Shown here: piece after piece, positions 14,600 through 23,839 of the stretch
How the letters are laid out: each line of letters starts with the position of its first letter
Position numbering within the stretch: the first letter of the stretch is position 1
Source: Actinospineispora acaciae DSM 45401
GTDB taxonomy: Bacteria; Actinomycetota; Actinomycetes; Mycobacteriales; Pseudonocardiaceae
Assembly: GCF_000620785.1 (NCBI RefSeq)
Contig: NZ_JIAI01000003.1
Coordinates: 186,001 to 250,000 of the forward strand
Reading direction: 5' to 3'
Length of the DNA stretch: 64,000 bases
Program-made: the position numbers and the translations under genes
The notes under the pieces: model-generated
Database searches by the model: none
What the model saw: the letters and a program-made list of their open reading frames with translations, nothing else
Told to the model about the DNA's origin: nothing

Positions 14600-15045
14600 G
14601 GTGGGAAGCCGCCGGTCGCGATCGGTCCCCAGCCGTCGATGTGGATGCGGATGAGCGACTTGTCCTGCCGGAGCATGGCCTCGCGGTACTCGTCCCAGTC
14701 CGGGTGCTCCCCGGAGATGCAGCGGTAGTACTCGACGAGGCCGTCCAGCGCGTCCGGCATGTCGAGCACCTCGGCCCGGCCGTCGACCTGCACGTACGGC
14801 CCGTTCCATTCCTCGGAGAGGACGCAGATCGACACCCGAGGGTCGCGGCGCGCGTTGCGGGTCTTGGCGCGCGCGGGGTAGGTCGACACCACGATCCGGC
14901 CCGAGGCGTCCACCCCGCAGGACACCGGGGACAGCTGCGGGCGCCCGTCCGACCGGGTGGTGACGAGCACGCCCCGGTGCCGTGGCCGGAGGAACTCCAG
15001 CAACGCGGCGCGGTCGACGCGCTCGGCGGTTGCGATGCGTGGCAT
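14575..15045 (-). CDS. PPOX-class (split-barrel) F420/FMN-binding protein
   Basis: The 156-residue split-barrel protein begins with FLRPRHRGVLVTTRSDGRPQ, followed by LSPVSCGVDASGRIVVSTYPARAKTRN and DPRVSICVLSE. This resembles actinobacterial Rv1155-like proteins, many of which bind F420 rather than FMN. Members reduce small conjugated molecules such as biliverdin; the substrate here is unknown. It diverges from the DUF309 gene with a 43-base gap and overlaps the end of the oxygenase gene by 25 bases. Confidence 0.75.
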   Translation of the reverse strand: MPRIATAERVDRAALLEFLRPRHRGVLVTTRSDGRPQLSPVSCGVDASGRIVVSTYPARAKTRNARRDPRVSICVLSEEWNGPYVQVDGRAEVLDMPDALDGLVEYYRCISGEHPDWDEYREAMLRQDKSLIRIHIDGWGPIATGGFPPQVAAEPS

Positions 15046-15088
15046 GCGTCGATCGTCCTCCGTCCGCGCGGGGTGCAGAATTCGGGCC

Positions 15089-15571
15089 ATGACCGGACGG
15101 GATCGCGACGAGGAGGGCCGGGCGCGCAACGCCCGGCCCCGGGACGCGTCGGGGCGGCCGCTGGCGCGGGGGCTGGCCGGGGTGGACCGGGTGCCCGAGG
15201 GCCTGGCGCTGCCGCCGGCCGAGGCGCTGGTCGAGGCGCAGCGGCTGCTGGACGCCGGGCTGCCGTTCCAGGCGCACGAGGTGCTGGAGGGCACCTGGAA
15301 GGCCACCGACGGCGAGGAGCGGGAGCTGTGGCAGGGGCTGGCGCAGCTCGCGGTCGGGCTCACCCACGCCCAGCGGGGCAACGCGGTGGGCGCGGCGTCG
15401 CTGCTGGAGCGGGGCGCCGGACGGATCGCGGCGTTCGCCGAGGACCCGCCGCACGGCGTCGACGTGGCCGGGCTGGTCGCGCGCGCCACCGCGCTGGCCG
15501 ACCGGATCAGGTCCGCCGGCCTGACCGCCGTGACCGAAGCCGACCGCCGCCTCCGACTCGCCGGGCGGTAG
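15089..15571 (+). CDS. DUF309 family protein
   Basis: The 160-residue helical protein carries the DUF309 signature FQAHEVLEGTWKATDGEERE, in which His-Glu and a later Glu-x-x-Trp are conserved, followed by LWQGLAQLAVGLTHAQRGN. Function of the family is unknown; the conserved H and E residues suggest metal binding. ATG at 15089 follows a weak GGGC. The gene heads a short rightward run with the MmcQ/YjbR-type and GNAT genes but is separated from them by 73 bases. Confidence 0.7.
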   Translation: MTGRDRDEEGRARNARPRDASGRPLARGLAGVDRVPEGLALPPAEALVEAQRLLDAGLPFQAHEVLEGTWKATDGEERELWQGLAQLAVGLTHAQRGNAVGAASLLERGAGRIAAFAEDPPHGVDVAGLVARATALADRIRSAGLTAVTEADRRLRLAGR

Positions 15572-15644
15572 GGCTCCCATCCGTCCAAGAACCGCGCCTG
15601 CCAGGCGGCCAGGATAGGGACGACGACGAGCTGAGGAGGCCGCG

Positions 15645-15986
15645 ATGCCGAGCTGGGAGGACGTGGTGGCGATGGCCGGCGAGCTGCCGCGCGTCGAGGA
15701 GTCCACGTCGTACCGCACCCCGTCGCTGAAGGTGGCCGGCAAGAGCTTCGCCCGGCTGCGTACCGAAGCCGAGGGCGGGCTGGTGTTGATGTGCTCGCTG
15801 GAGGAGAAGGAGGCGCTGCTGGCCGCCGGAGACCCGGCGTTCTACACCACGCCGCACTACGACGGGTACGGCGCGATCCTGGTCAACCTGGAGAAGGTGG
15901 ACCCGGGGCAGCTGCGCGAGCTGGTCGAGGAGGCGTGGCGGATCAAGGCACCGGCCAGGCTGCGCAAGGAGTTCGATGCCGGCTAG
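15645..15986 (+). CDS. MmcQ/YjbR-like protein
   Basis: The 113-residue protein (MPSWEDVVAMAGELPRVEES, then YRTPSLKVAGKSFARLR, ending EEAWRIKAPARLRKEF) fits the MmcQ/YjbR double-wing DNA-binding-like family, common in actinobacteria and of unknown function. It follows a GAGGAGG-like ribosome-binding site near 15632 and overlaps the acetyltransferase gene by 11 bases. Confidence 0.7.
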   Translation: MPSWEDVVAMAGELPRVEESTSYRTPSLKVAGKSFARLRTEAEGGLVLMCSLEEKEALLAAGDPAFYTTPHYDGYGAILVNLEKVDPGQLRELVEEAWRIKAPARLRKEFDAG

Positions 15987-16839
15987 TCACACCCGCTTGA
16001 TGACCCCGGCCGACCTCGGGTTCGCGATGGAGCTGACCCGCGCGGCCGGCTGGAACCAGACCGAGGCGGACTGGCGGGCGCACCTCGCGCTGGACCCGGC
16101 CGGGTGCTTCGTCACCGAGCTGGACGGGCGGCCGGCGGGCACGGCGGTGCTGGCCGACTACGGCGGCCGGTTCGGCTGGCTGGCCATGGTGCTGGTCCAT
16201 CCCGAGCACCGGCGTCGCGGCGTCGGCACCGCACTGGCCCGAGCGGCCAGGGAGCACGCGCGCGAACGCGGGCTGGCGCAGGTGCGGCTGGACGCCTCGG
16301 AGGCCGGGCGGCCGGTCTACCTCGCGCTGGGGTTCGCCGATCAGTACGGGCTGTCCCGCTACCGGCGTCCTCCGAGCCCGCCGGCGGCGGAGAACGGCGA
16401 CCTGGGTGCGAGGGAGGTCGGCGCGGACGAGGCGGTGCGCGCGGTGCTGGGCTGGGACGCCGAGCGGTTCGGCGCGGACCGCGGCCGGGTGCTGCGCGAG
16501 CTGCTGGAACGGCCGGGCAGCCGGACGTTCCGGTTCCCCGGCACCGGCGCGATGTCCGGGTACGCGGTCACCCGGCTGGGCGCGCCGGCCGTCCAGCTCG
16601 GGCCGTGGCTGGCGGACACCGCCGAGGCCGCCGAGGCCCTGCTGCATGCTGCGCTCGCATCCGTACCGGACGAGGAAGTCATCATGGACGTGCCGGAGCC
16701 CAACGCGGACGCCACCGCGCTGGCCCTGCGCTACGGCTTCGCGCCGGAGCGGCGGTTCGCCAGGATGAGCTGGCCGGCCGCGCCCGCCGCCGAGGACAAC
16801 CGGCGCATCTACGCCTCCTCGGGCGCCGACCGGGGCTGA
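15976..16839 (+). CDS. GNAT family N-acetyltransferase with C-terminal accessory domain
   Basis: The 287-residue product has an N-terminal GNAT domain, with the acetyl-CoA pyrophosphate loop LVHPEHRRRGVGTALARAAR near residue 75-95 and AGRPVYLALGFADQYGLSRY near 115. The second half (from about residue 140) matches the layout of GNAT proteins with an added Acetyltransf_18-type domain. The acceptor molecule cannot be told. It overlaps the end of the MmcQ-like gene, so the two are likely co-translated. Confidence 0.75.
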   Translation: MPASHTRLMTPADLGFAMELTRAAGWNQTEADWRAHLALDPAGCFVTELDGRPAGTAVLADYGGRFGWLAMVLVHPEHRRRGVGTALARAAREHARERGLAQVRLDASEAGRPVYLALGFADQYGLSRYRRPPSPPAAENGDLGAREVGADEAVRAVLGWDAERFGADRGRVLRELLERPGSRTFRFPGTGAMSGYAVTRLGAPAVQLGPWLADTAEAAEALLHAALASVPDEEVIMDVPEPNADATALALRYGFAPERRFARMSWPAAPAAEDNRRIYASSGADRG

Positions 16840-16931
16840 TCAGAGGGCCGGACATCGACGATCGCTCTCGGAGTCGGTAATCTCCGTCCCCGGTCCACGT
16901 CGGTGTGTTGACCGGCGGCGGGGGTTGGGAC

Positions 16932-19793
16932 GTGCTGTTCTGTCGGGTGCTGGGGCCGCTCGAGGTGGTGGTCGACGGGTCGGTCTCGGAGCTGGGCGGC
17001 CCGGCCCCGCGCCGGCTGCTCGCCGCCCTGCTGGCCGCCGACGGCAAGCCGGTGGCCGATGCGGCGCTGGCCGAGCTGGTGTGGGGCGCCGACGCGCCGC
17101 CGGTGGTCAGCGGCGCGCTGCAGGTGAACGTCTCGCGGCTGCGCTCGGCGCTGGGCGCGGGCGGGCGCGAGCTGCTGGAGCGCACCGGGGCCGGCTACCG
17201 GTTCCGGGTTGAGCCGGAGCAGACCGACGTCGGCCGGTTCGCCGAGCTGGTCGCCGAGGGCGGGCGGCTGTTCGACGGCGGCGACCCGGCCGCGGCCGTA
17301 CGGGCCTACTGGGAGGCGCTCGGGCTCTGGCGCGGTGAGCCGTGGGCGGAGCTGCCGGAGCCCTCGGTGGCCGGCGTCCGGGTCAGGCTGAACGAGCTGC
17401 GCGCGGTCGCGGTGGAGGAGCTGCAGGCGGCCCGGCTGGCGGTCGGGGACACGGTCGGGGCGGTGGCCGCGCTGGGCGAGGCGGTGACCGAGGCGCCGTT
17501 CCGCGAGCGGCGCTGGGAGCTGCTGGTACTTGGCCTGTACCGGGCCGGGCGGCAGGGGCACGCGCTGGCCGAGCTGCGCCGGGTGCGCGAGCTGCTGGCC
17601 GACGAGCTCGGGGTGGACCCGGGGCCGGCGCTGCGGACCCTGGAGCGGCGGCTGCTCAACCAGGACCCGACGCTGCTGGCCGCGCCGTGCCCGGAACCGC
17701 TCCCGACCGCCCCCGCCGGCCCCGGCCCCGCCGCGACCCCCGTCGAGCCCCGACCCGCCCCGGCCATCACCCGCCCGCTGTCGTCGTTCATCGGCCGGCA
17801 CCGCGAGCTGGAGCTGCTGGCCGGCTCGCTGGCCCGCCAGCGCCTGGTCAGCCTCACCGGCCCGGCCGGGGTCGGCAAGACGCGGCTGGCCATCGAGTAC
17901 GCCGTCACCGTCACCGACCGGGGCCCGGCCTGGCTGGCCAGGCTGGCCGACGTGTCCACGCCGGAGGCGGTGCCGCCGGCGGTGGCCGCCGCGATCGGCG
18001 TCGCCCAGCTCGCCGGCGACCCGGTCGAGCTGATCCAGGGGGCGCTCGCGGGCACCCCCGGGCTGCTGGTGCTGGACAACTGCGAGCACCTGGTCGAGCC
18101 GGTGGCCGAGCTGGTGATCGCGCTGCTGGCCAGCTGCCCCGGGCTGCGGATCCTGACCACCAGCCGGGTGTCGCTGGGGGTGGACGGCGAATACCTGCTC
18201 CCGGTCGCGCCGCTGGCCGTCGACACCGAGACGACCGGGGACGGGGCGGCGGTGCGGCTGCTGGTGGACCGGGTGCGCGCCGCACGCCCGGACTGGACGC
18301 CCAGCGCCGAGGAGCTGGCCAGCGCGCGGCGGATCTGCACCGCGCTGGACGGGCTGCCGCTGGCCATCGAGCTGGCCGCGTCCCGCGAACGCGCCTTCGG
18401 CCTTGCCGGGCTGGCCGACCACCTGCACGACCGGCTCACCGTGCTCGGCGCCCCGCCGCGCGGCTCGCTGACCCCGCACGCCACCCTGCGCGCCGCGATC
18501 AGGTGGAGCGTCGCGCTGCTCGGCGCCCAGGACCGGGCGATGCTGCTGCGGCTGTGGCCGTTCGAGGGCGGTTTCTCCTGGCCGGCCGCCGAGGCCGTGC
18601 AGCCCGCCGACGCCGCCGCCCAGCCCGTGCTGGCCACCCTGGCCTCCCTGGTCGACAGGTCGGTGGTGATGGCCGACACCGGCGCCACCCCCGCCCGCTA
18701 CCGGCTGCTGGAGACCGTGCGCGCCTACTGCCGCGAGGTCGACCCCGACCCGGCCGCCACGGCCGCCGCGCACGCCGCCTGGGTACGCGGCTTCGTCGCC
18801 GACCGCGTCGCGCTGACGACCGGCTCGCGAGCGGGCGACGCCTACCGCGCGCTGGCCGACGAGCTGCCCAACCTGCGCGCCGGCATCGCGCACGACCTGG
18901 CACACCGGCCGGTGGACGCGCTGCGCACCGCCGCCGCGCTGGGCCGGATGTGGGTGACCGCCGGCGGCCTCCCCGAGGGCGCCCGGCTGATCCGCACCGC
19001 GCTGGAGGCCGCGCCGGACGCCGAGGTCACCGACCGGGTCGACGCCCTGCTCTCGCTGTCCACCGTCTCGTTCCACGCCGGCGACGCCACCGAGGCGGTC
19101 GGGCTGGCCGACCGGGCCATCGAGCTGCTCGCCGACGGTGACCAGGACCAGCTGCTGCACGCGCTGATGTGCCGGGCCGCCGGCCTGATCCAGCTCGGCG
19201 AGGCCGCCGCCGCCGTGGCCACCGCCGGTGAGCTGGTCGCGAAGGCCGAGCGCCGGGCCGCCCCGGCCTGGGTGCGGGCCAGCGCGCGGCTCTCGCTGGG
19301 GACCGCGCAGCTGCTCCAGGGCCGGCGGGCGGAGGGCGAGGCCGCCGTGCTCGCGGCCAGGAACGCGAACGCCGACTGCGGGCACATGTGGGGCAAGGGC
19401 ACCGCCGAGCTGGTGCTGGCCTGGTGCCTGCTCGGCGACGCCGGCCGCGACCCCGCGATCGCCGGCCGCAGCGCCCGCACCGCGCTGGAGTACCTGAACA
19501 GCGCGCTGGACGTGTTCACCGAGCTGCACAACGTGTCCGACTCGCTCGGCGTGCTCTACGCCGGCGCGCACGCGCTGCCCTTCGTCGACCGCGCCGCCGA
19601 CGGCGTCCGGCTGCGCGCCGCGGTGGTCCAGCACGCCCGGCGGGTGGGCGCGGACTGCCGCCGGTACATCGACGTGGCCCGCGACCGCGTCGAGCCCAGG
19701 CTGGACGCCGCCCTCCCCCCTGCCGAACGCGCGGCCGCCGAGCGCGACGGGCGTGCGCTGGGCTGGACGGCCACGGTAGAACTGCTTCGGTAG
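16932..19793 (+). CDS. AfsR/SARP-type regulator: winged helix-BTAD-ATPase-TPR
   Basis: This 953-residue protein has an OmpR-like DNA-binding domain (LGPLEVVVDG... to GAGYRFRVEP, residues 1-90), a BTAD domain (about 95-245, LGVDPGPALRTLERRLLNQDP), an NTPase domain with Walker A TGPAGVGKTRLA near 315 and Walker B GLLVLDNCEHLVEP near 380, and a helical repeat tail. SARP proteins usually switch on secondary-metabolite genes; large AfsR-like ones act more broadly. GTG at 16932 follows GGCGGGGG; a GTG at 16905 would add nine residues. No biosynthetic cluster is in the window, so the target is unknown. Confidence 0.85.
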   Translation: MLFCRVLGPLEVVVDGSVSELGGPAPRRLLAALLAADGKPVADAALAELVWGADAPPVVSGALQVNVSRLRSALGAGGRELLERTGAGYRFRVEPEQTDVGRFAELVAEGGRLFDGGDPAAAVRAYWEALGLWRGEPWAELPEPSVAGVRVRLNELRAVAVEELQAARLAVGDTVGAVAALGEAVTEAPFRERRWELLVLGLYRAGRQGHALAELRRVRELLADELGVDPGPALRTLERRLLNQDPTLLAAPCPEPLPTAPAGPGPAATPVEPRPAPAITRPLSSFIGRHRELELLAGSLARQRLVSLTGPAGVGKTRLAIEYAVTVTDRGPAWLARLADVSTPEAVPPAVAAAIGVAQLAGDPVELIQGALAGTPGLLVLDNCEHLVEPVAELVIALLASCPGLRILTTSRVSLGVDGEYLLPVAPLAVDTETTGDGAAVRLLVDRVRAARPDWTPSAEELASARRICTALDGLPLAIELAASRERAFGLAGLADHLHDRLTVLGAPPRGSLTPHATLRAAIRWSVALLGAQDRAMLLRLWPFEGGFSWPAAEAVQPADAAAQPVLATLASLVDRSVVMADTGATPARYRLLETVRAYCREVDPDPAATAAAHAAWVRGFVADRVALTTGSRAGDAYRALADELPNLRAGIAHDLAHRPVDALRTAAALGRMWVTAGGLPEGARLIRTALEAAPDAEVTDRVDALLSLSTVSFHAGDATEAVGLADRAIELLADGDQDQLLHALMCRAAGLIQLGEAAAAVATAGELVAKAERRAAPAWVRASARLSLGTAQLLQGRRAEGEAAVLAARNANADCGHMWGKGTAELVLAWCLLGDAGRDPAIAGRSARTALEYLNSALDVFTELHNVSDSLGVLYAGAHALPFVDRAADGVRLRAAVVQHARRVGADCRRYIDVARDRVEPRLDAALPPAERAAAERDGRALGWTATVELLR

Positions 19794-19891
19794 CCGTGTG
19801 ACGCGGCTCGCAGTGTGCAAGCGAACCGCAAGCGGCGCGCGCGATCGTGGACCGATGACGCCGCACGCGGCGGCACAGAGGGGACGAGCAC

Positions 19892-20329
19892 ATGCGCGCG
19901 AACACCCGGCGGGCCGGGTCCACCGACGTCGAACTGGTCGGCGAGCTCTACCAGGCGTTCGCGGTCCGCGACCTGGAACGCATCCGGGCGGCGATCGCGC
20001 CGGACTTCGTCATGGAGCAGACCGACCTGCTGCCCTGGGGCGGGCGCCGGCACGGCCCGGAGGGCTTCTTCGAGTTCCTGCGCATCGCGCTCGGGCACGT
20101 CGACCCCGTGGTGGAGATCGACGAGCTCTTCGACGCCGGCGGCGGCCGGGTCGTCCAGATCGGGCACGCCACCGGCACCGTCCGCGCCCACGGCAACCGC
20201 TTCCGCATCCGCCTGATCCACGTCTGGCAGGTCCGCGACGGCATGCTGGTCTCCCACCGCGCCTACCTCGACGCGCCCGCCATGCTCGCGGCGCTGCGCG
20301 GCGGCCGGGACCGGCGGGGTCGCCGGTAG
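19892..20329 (+). CDS. SnoaL-like NTF2-fold protein
   Basis: The 145-residue protein has the SnoaL/NTF2 pattern VELVGELYQAFAVRDLERIR, GPEGFFEFLRIALG and a C-terminal FRIRLIHVWQVRDGMLVSHR. The fold covers small cyclases, isomerases and ligand-binding proteins; function here is not known. It follows the SARP gene after 98 bases and may be its target or share its transcript. It converges on the FadR-type gene with a nine-base gap. Confidence 0.65.
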   Translation: MRANTRRAGSTDVELVGELYQAFAVRDLERIRAAIAPDFVMEQTDLLPWGGRRHGPEGFFEFLRIALGHVDPVVEIDELFDAGGGRVVQIGHATGTVRAHGNRFRIRLIHVWQVRDGMLVSHRAYLDAPAMLAALRGGRDRRGRR

Positions 20330-20338
20330 CCGATCAGT

Positions 20339-21046
20339 TCAGGAGGGCTCGGCGCCGAGGCGGTCCTCCAGCCAGCCCTGGACGTCGGCCACGTGGCGGC
20401 TGGCCGCGGTGTAGGTGGCCAGGCTGTCGCGTTGGCGCAGGGCGGTGTAGATGCTCACGTGCTGCTGGTGCGTCCAGGACAGCACGTCGTGCGACACCAG
20501 CGCGCGCCAGATCCGGGCCCGCTCGGTGCGGCGGGCCACCGTGGCGCAGAGCTGGCACAGGGTCGGGTTGCGGGCGGCGGCCGCTATCGCCTCGTGGAAC
20601 GCCAGGTCCTCGCGGACCAGCTCCTCCGGGTCGGTCAGGGTGGCCATCAGCTCGATGCGCGCGCCCAGGTCGTCCAGCTCGGCGTCGGTGATCCGGACGG
20701 CGGCCAGCGCGGACGCCTCGGACTCCAGGATCCGCCGGCACTCGAACAGCTCGCCCATGTTTCCGTCCTGGCTCAGCTCCAGGAACCCGCCGAGCCGGCG
20801 CATGATGGTGTCCGGCCGCAGGTCGGTGACGAACGTGCCGGAGCCCCGGCGCACCTCGACCACCCCGGCCATGGTCAGTGCCCGTACCGCCTCCCGCAGC
20901 GACAGCCGGGACAGCCCCATCCGCCCGGCCAGCTCCGCCTCCGGCGGCAGCCGCTCCCCCGGCCGCAGCCGACCGCCCTCGATCTCCCGCTTGAGCGCCT
21001 CGATGGCCGTGTCCACCACGCTCGCGGTGGCATCGGCCGAGGTCAC
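20339..21046 (-). CDS. GntR family regulator, FadR/FCD type, of the sugar-acid locus
   Basis: The 235-residue protein has a winged helix ([20 protein letters not shown], then [20 protein letters not shown], residues 10-75) and an FCD ligand domain with metal-binding-type histidines ([34 protein letters not shown]). FCD regulators often sense sugar acids. GTG at 21046 overlaps the stop of the fuconate dehydratase gene by four bases. Two matching 15-bp operators in the divergent promoter at 22351-22459 are its likely sites, making it a repressor of both arms. Confidence 0.8.
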   Translation of the reverse strand: MTSADATASVVDTAIEALKREIEGGRLRPGERLPPEAELAGRMGLSRLSLREAVRALTMAGVVEVRRGSGTFVTDLRPDTIMRRLGGFLELSQDGNMGELFECRRILESEASALAAVRITDAELDDLGARIELMATLTDPEELVREDLAFHEAIAAAARNPTLCQLCATVARRTERARIWRALVSHDVLSWTHQQHVSIYTALRQRDSLATYTAASRHVADVQGWLEDRLGAEPS

Positions 21047-22350
21047 CGCGCGGTCCAAACCGACCCGTCCGGGAAGCTGTACGCCGCCAGCGTCTCCGGC
21101 TTGATCTGCGCGCTGTAGCCCGGCGCGGTCGGCGGCAGGTACCGGCTGCCGGCCATCCGCACCGGGTCCACGAAGTGCTCGTGCAGGTGGTCCACGTACT
21201 CCACCACCCGATCTTGCATGGACCCGCTGACCGCCAGGAAGTCGAACATGGACAGATGCTGCACCAGCTCGCACAGCCCGACCCCACCGGCGTGCGGGCA
21301 CACCGGCACCCCGTGCTCGGCGGCCAGCAGCAGCACCGCCACCGCCTCGTTCACCCCGGCCAGCCGGCAGGCGTCGACCTGGCAGAAGCCCAGCGCGCCG
21401 GCCTGCAGCAGCTGCTTGAACATCACCGCGTTGTGGCAGTGCTCCCCGGTGGCCACCCGGGCCGGCGCGATCCGCTTGGCGATGGCCGCGTGGCCGAGGA
21501 TGTCGTCCGGGCTGGTCGGCTCCTCGAACCACCAGATGTCGAACCCGGCCAGCGCGTCCGCCCACTCGATCGCCTCGCCCACCCCGAGGGTCTGGTTGGC
21601 GTCGATCATGAGCTTGCGGTCCGGGCCGATGACCTCGCGGGCGATCCGGCAGCGCCGCACGTCGTCGTCCAGGTTGGCGCCGACCTTGAGCTTGACCGAG
21701 TCCCAGCCGCCGTCCACCGCCTCGCGGCACAGCCGGGCCAGCTTCTCGTCGGAGTAGCCCAGCCAGCCGGCGCTGGTGGTGTACGCCGGGTAGCCCTCGG
21801 CTCGCAGCGTCGCCTCACGGGCGGCGCGCGAGGGGCGCTGGCGTTCCAGCAGCTCGAGCGCCCGTTCGGGGGTCAGGGCGTCGCGCAGGTAGCGCCAGTC
21901 CACCAGGTCGACGACCTCGCGCGGGGTCATGTCCGCGAGAAACTGCCAGACCGGTTTGCCGGCGCGCTTGGCCACCAGGTCCCACACCGCGTTGACCACC
22001 GCCGCGGTCGCCAGGTGGATGACGCCCTTGTCCGGCCCCAGCCAGCGCCACTGGCTGTCCGAGGTCAGCCAGCGCCAGAAGCCGCCGAGGTCGCCGGCGA
22101 TCTCGTCCAGGTCGCGCCCGACCACCCGCCCTGCCATGGTCTGCACGGCGGCCGTGACCAGCTCGTTTCCCCGGCCGATCGTGAACGTGAAACCGTGCCC
22201 CTCGGCAGCGTCCGCGGTGTCGTCGTCGGTGCGCAGCACCAGGTACGCCGCCGAGTAGTCCGGGGCCTCGTTCATCGCGTCCGAGCCGTCGAGCTGGTCG
22301 GAGGTCGGGAAGCGCAGGTCGATGGCGCGCGCGTCAACGATACGGCTCAT
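21043..22350 (-). CDS. Enolase-superfamily sugar-acid dehydratase (L-fuconate dehydratase type)
   Basis: The 435-residue protein starts with [18 protein letters not shown], hallmark of L-fuconate dehydratase (human ENOSF1 group). Catalytic landmarks are SVKLKVGAN near residue 218 (general-base lysine), metal ligands in LMIDANQ, WWFEEP and ATGEHCHN, and the histidine of VCPHAGGVG near 350. It removes water from a sugar acid to give a 2-keto-3-deoxy acid. L-fuconate and D-arabinonate share the reacting stereocentres, so either could be the substrate. The neighbouring FAH and aldehyde dehydrogenase genes favour a pentonate route to 2-oxoglutarate (inference). Confidence 0.8.
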   Translation of the reverse strand: MSRIVDARAIDLRFPTSDQLDGSDAMNEAPDYSAAYLVLRTDDDTADAAEGHGFTFTIGRGNELVTAAVQTMAGRVVGRDLDEIAGDLGGFWRWLTSDSQWRWLGPDKGVIHLATAAVVNAVWDLVAKRAGKPVWQFLADMTPREVVDLVDWRYLRDALTPERALELLERQRPSRAAREATLRAEGYPAYTTSAGWLGYSDEKLARLCREAVDGGWDSVKLKVGANLDDDVRRCRIAREVIGPDRKLMIDANQTLGVGEAIEWADALAGFDIWWFEEPTSPDDILGHAAIAKRIAPARVATGEHCHNAVMFKQLLQAGALGFCQVDACRLAGVNEAVAVLLLAAEHGVPVCPHAGGVGLCELVQHLSMFDFLAVSGSMQDRVVEYVDHLHEHFVDPVRMAGSRYLPPTAPGYSAQIKPETLAAYSFPDGSVWTAR

Positions 22351-22359
22351 GGCTCCGCA

Positions 22360-22374
22360 AGATATCTGATGTCC
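22360..22374 (-). promoter_or_regulatory. GntR operator, site A
   Basis: On the minus strand GGACATCAGATATCT lies ten bases before the dehydratase start. It matches site B (22435-22449) at 13 of 15 positions. The arrangement suggests that the FadR-type protein at 20339 represses its own operon here. Confidence 0.65.
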
Positions 22375-22399
22375 CGCCGGTCTGCTAGCGCCCGAACGC

Positions 22400-22429
22400 T
22401 TGCAAACCGCCGGACGGCACACCTAATCT
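22400..22429 (+). promoter_or_regulatory. Promoter of the MFS-FAH-aldehyde dehydrogenase operon
   Basis: TTGCAA (22400-22405), an 18-base spacer and TAATCT (22424-22429) form a good vegetative promoter. The expected start point is near 22436, inside operator site B, so repressor binding would block initiation. Confidence 0.5.
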
Positions 22430-22434
22430 GCCCG

Positions 22435-22449
22435 AGACATCAGATGTCT
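22435..22449 (+). promoter_or_regulatory. GntR operator, site B
   Basis: AGACATCAGATGTCT has perfect 6-bp arms (AGACAT/ATGTCT) around CAG. It ends directly before the GGAGG ribosome-binding site of the MFS gene and pairs with site A 61 bases away on the other side of the divergent promoter. Confidence 0.7.
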
Positions 22450-22459
22450 GGAGGTCGTC

Positions 22460-23755
22460 ATGGTTGCCGTCTCCCCGCCGCCGGGCGTGCTTCCGGCGGC
22501 GCTGCGGCGCAAGGTCGGGCGTCGGCTGCTGCCGCCGCTGTTCATCATGTTCGTGCTGTCCTTCCTGGACCGCACGAACGTGAGCCTGGTCAAGGACCAG
22601 TTGCAGGCCAGCGCCGGCATCTCGGCGGCGGTGTTCGGCTTCGGCGCCGGGGTGTTCTTCATCGGCTACGCGGTGTTCGGGGTGCCGTCCAACCTGGTGC
22701 TGCACCGGATCGGGGCACGCCGCTGGCTGGCCGGGATGATGCTGGTCTGGGGCGTGCTGTCGGCCGCGCTGGCGCTGACCTCCAGCCCGACCAGCTTCTA
22801 CCTGCTGCGGTTCCTGCTCGGGGTGGCCGAGGCCGGCTTCTTCCCCGGCGTCATCCTGTACATCACGTACTGGTTCCCGAACCGGGAGCGCGGCAAGGCC
22901 ACCGGCATCTTCCAGTCGGCGGTGGCCATCTCCAGCATCGTGGGCAACCCGGTCGGCGGGTACCTGCTCGGCCTGCACGGGCTGCTCGGCCTGGACGGCT
23001 GGCAGTGGATGTTCATCCTGGAGGGGGTGCCCACCGCGCTGTTCGCGCTGGCCGTGCCGTGGCTGCTCACCGACCGCCCGGAACAGGCCCGCTGGCTGTC
23101 CACCGCCGAACGAGCCACGCTGGCCGCCGCGATCAAGGCCGACGAGCCGCCGGCCGAGCGCCGGCCCCGGCGCGGGGTGTGGGCGGTGCTGCGCGACTCG
23201 CGGGTGCTGCGGCTGGTCTACGTCTACTTCGCGATCCAGCTCGGCGTGTACGGGGTGACGTTCTGGCTGCCCGCGCTGGTCAAGCGGATCGGCGGGCTCT
23301 CGGACGTGCAGGTGGGCTTCCTGTCCGCGCTGCCCTGGGTGTTCGCGCTGGCCGGCGTGCTGGTGCTGCCGTGGCTGTCCGACCGCACCGGCAACCGGCG
23401 CGGCCCGCTGCTCATCGCGCTGGGCTGTACGACCGTCGGGCTGGTCGGGGGCGCGGCGCTGCCGCCGGTGCCGGGGCTGATCGCGCTGTGCGTGGCGGCG
23501 TTCGGGTTCCTGGGCGCGCAGCCGGTGTTCTGGACGGTGCCGCCGACCATCCTGGCCGGCGTGCAGGTCGCGGCGACCATCCCGCTGATCTCCGGGATCG
23601 GCAACCTGGGCGGGTTCGTCGGCCCGTCCATCATGGGCGTGACCGAGCAGCTCACCGGCAGCGGCGCGGGCGGGCTGTACCTGGTGGCCGCCGTCGTGGT
23701 GCTCGGGTTCGCGTGCGCGGCTACGTTTCGGTGGGTGGGCGCTCGCGCGGACTAG
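22460..23755 (+). CDS. MFS transporter, anion:cation symporter (ACS) type
   Basis: The 431-residue membrane protein has 12 predicted helices and the ACS-family signature FLDRTNVSLVKDQLQ near residue 40, followed by GYAVFGVPSNLVLHRIGARRW. Relatives import tartrate, hexuronates, galactonate and similar acids by symport. Its place beside a sugar-acid dehydratase and under the same operator makes it the likely uptake system for that acid. The start follows GGAGG. It heads a three-gene rightward operon. Confidence 0.8.
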   Translation: MVAVSPPPGVLPAALRRKVGRRLLPPLFIMFVLSFLDRTNVSLVKDQLQASAGISAAVFGFGAGVFFIGYAVFGVPSNLVLHRIGARRWLAGMMLVWGVLSAALALTSSPTSFYLLRFLLGVAEAGFFPGVILYITYWFPNRERGKATGIFQSAVAISSIVGNPVGGYLLGLHGLLGLDGWQWMFILEGVPTALFALAVPWLLTDRPEQARWLSTAERATLAAAIKADEPPAERRPRRGVWAVLRDSRVLRLVYVYFAIQLGVYGVTFWLPALVKRIGGLSDVQVGFLSALPWVFALAGVLVLPWLSDRTGNRRGPLLIALGCTTVGLVGGAALPPVPGLIALCVAAFGFLGAQPVFWTVPPTILAGVQVAATIPLISGIGNLGGFVGPSIMGVTEQLTGSGAGGLYLVAAVVVLGFACAATFRWVGARAD

Positions 23756-23839
23756 CGCGACCGGCACCGAAGTGAACGCAACCAGCGTGATGAGCGCTGT
23801 TGAGCCCGCCGGCGTATGAGGCAGGAAAGGGAGTTCGTG

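Noticed and set aside
16809..19820. Minus-strand open frame of about 1000 codons
   Set aside because: It is antisense to the SARP gene. Its residues are a G/R/Q/H-rich mix caused by codon bias, with no domain pattern.
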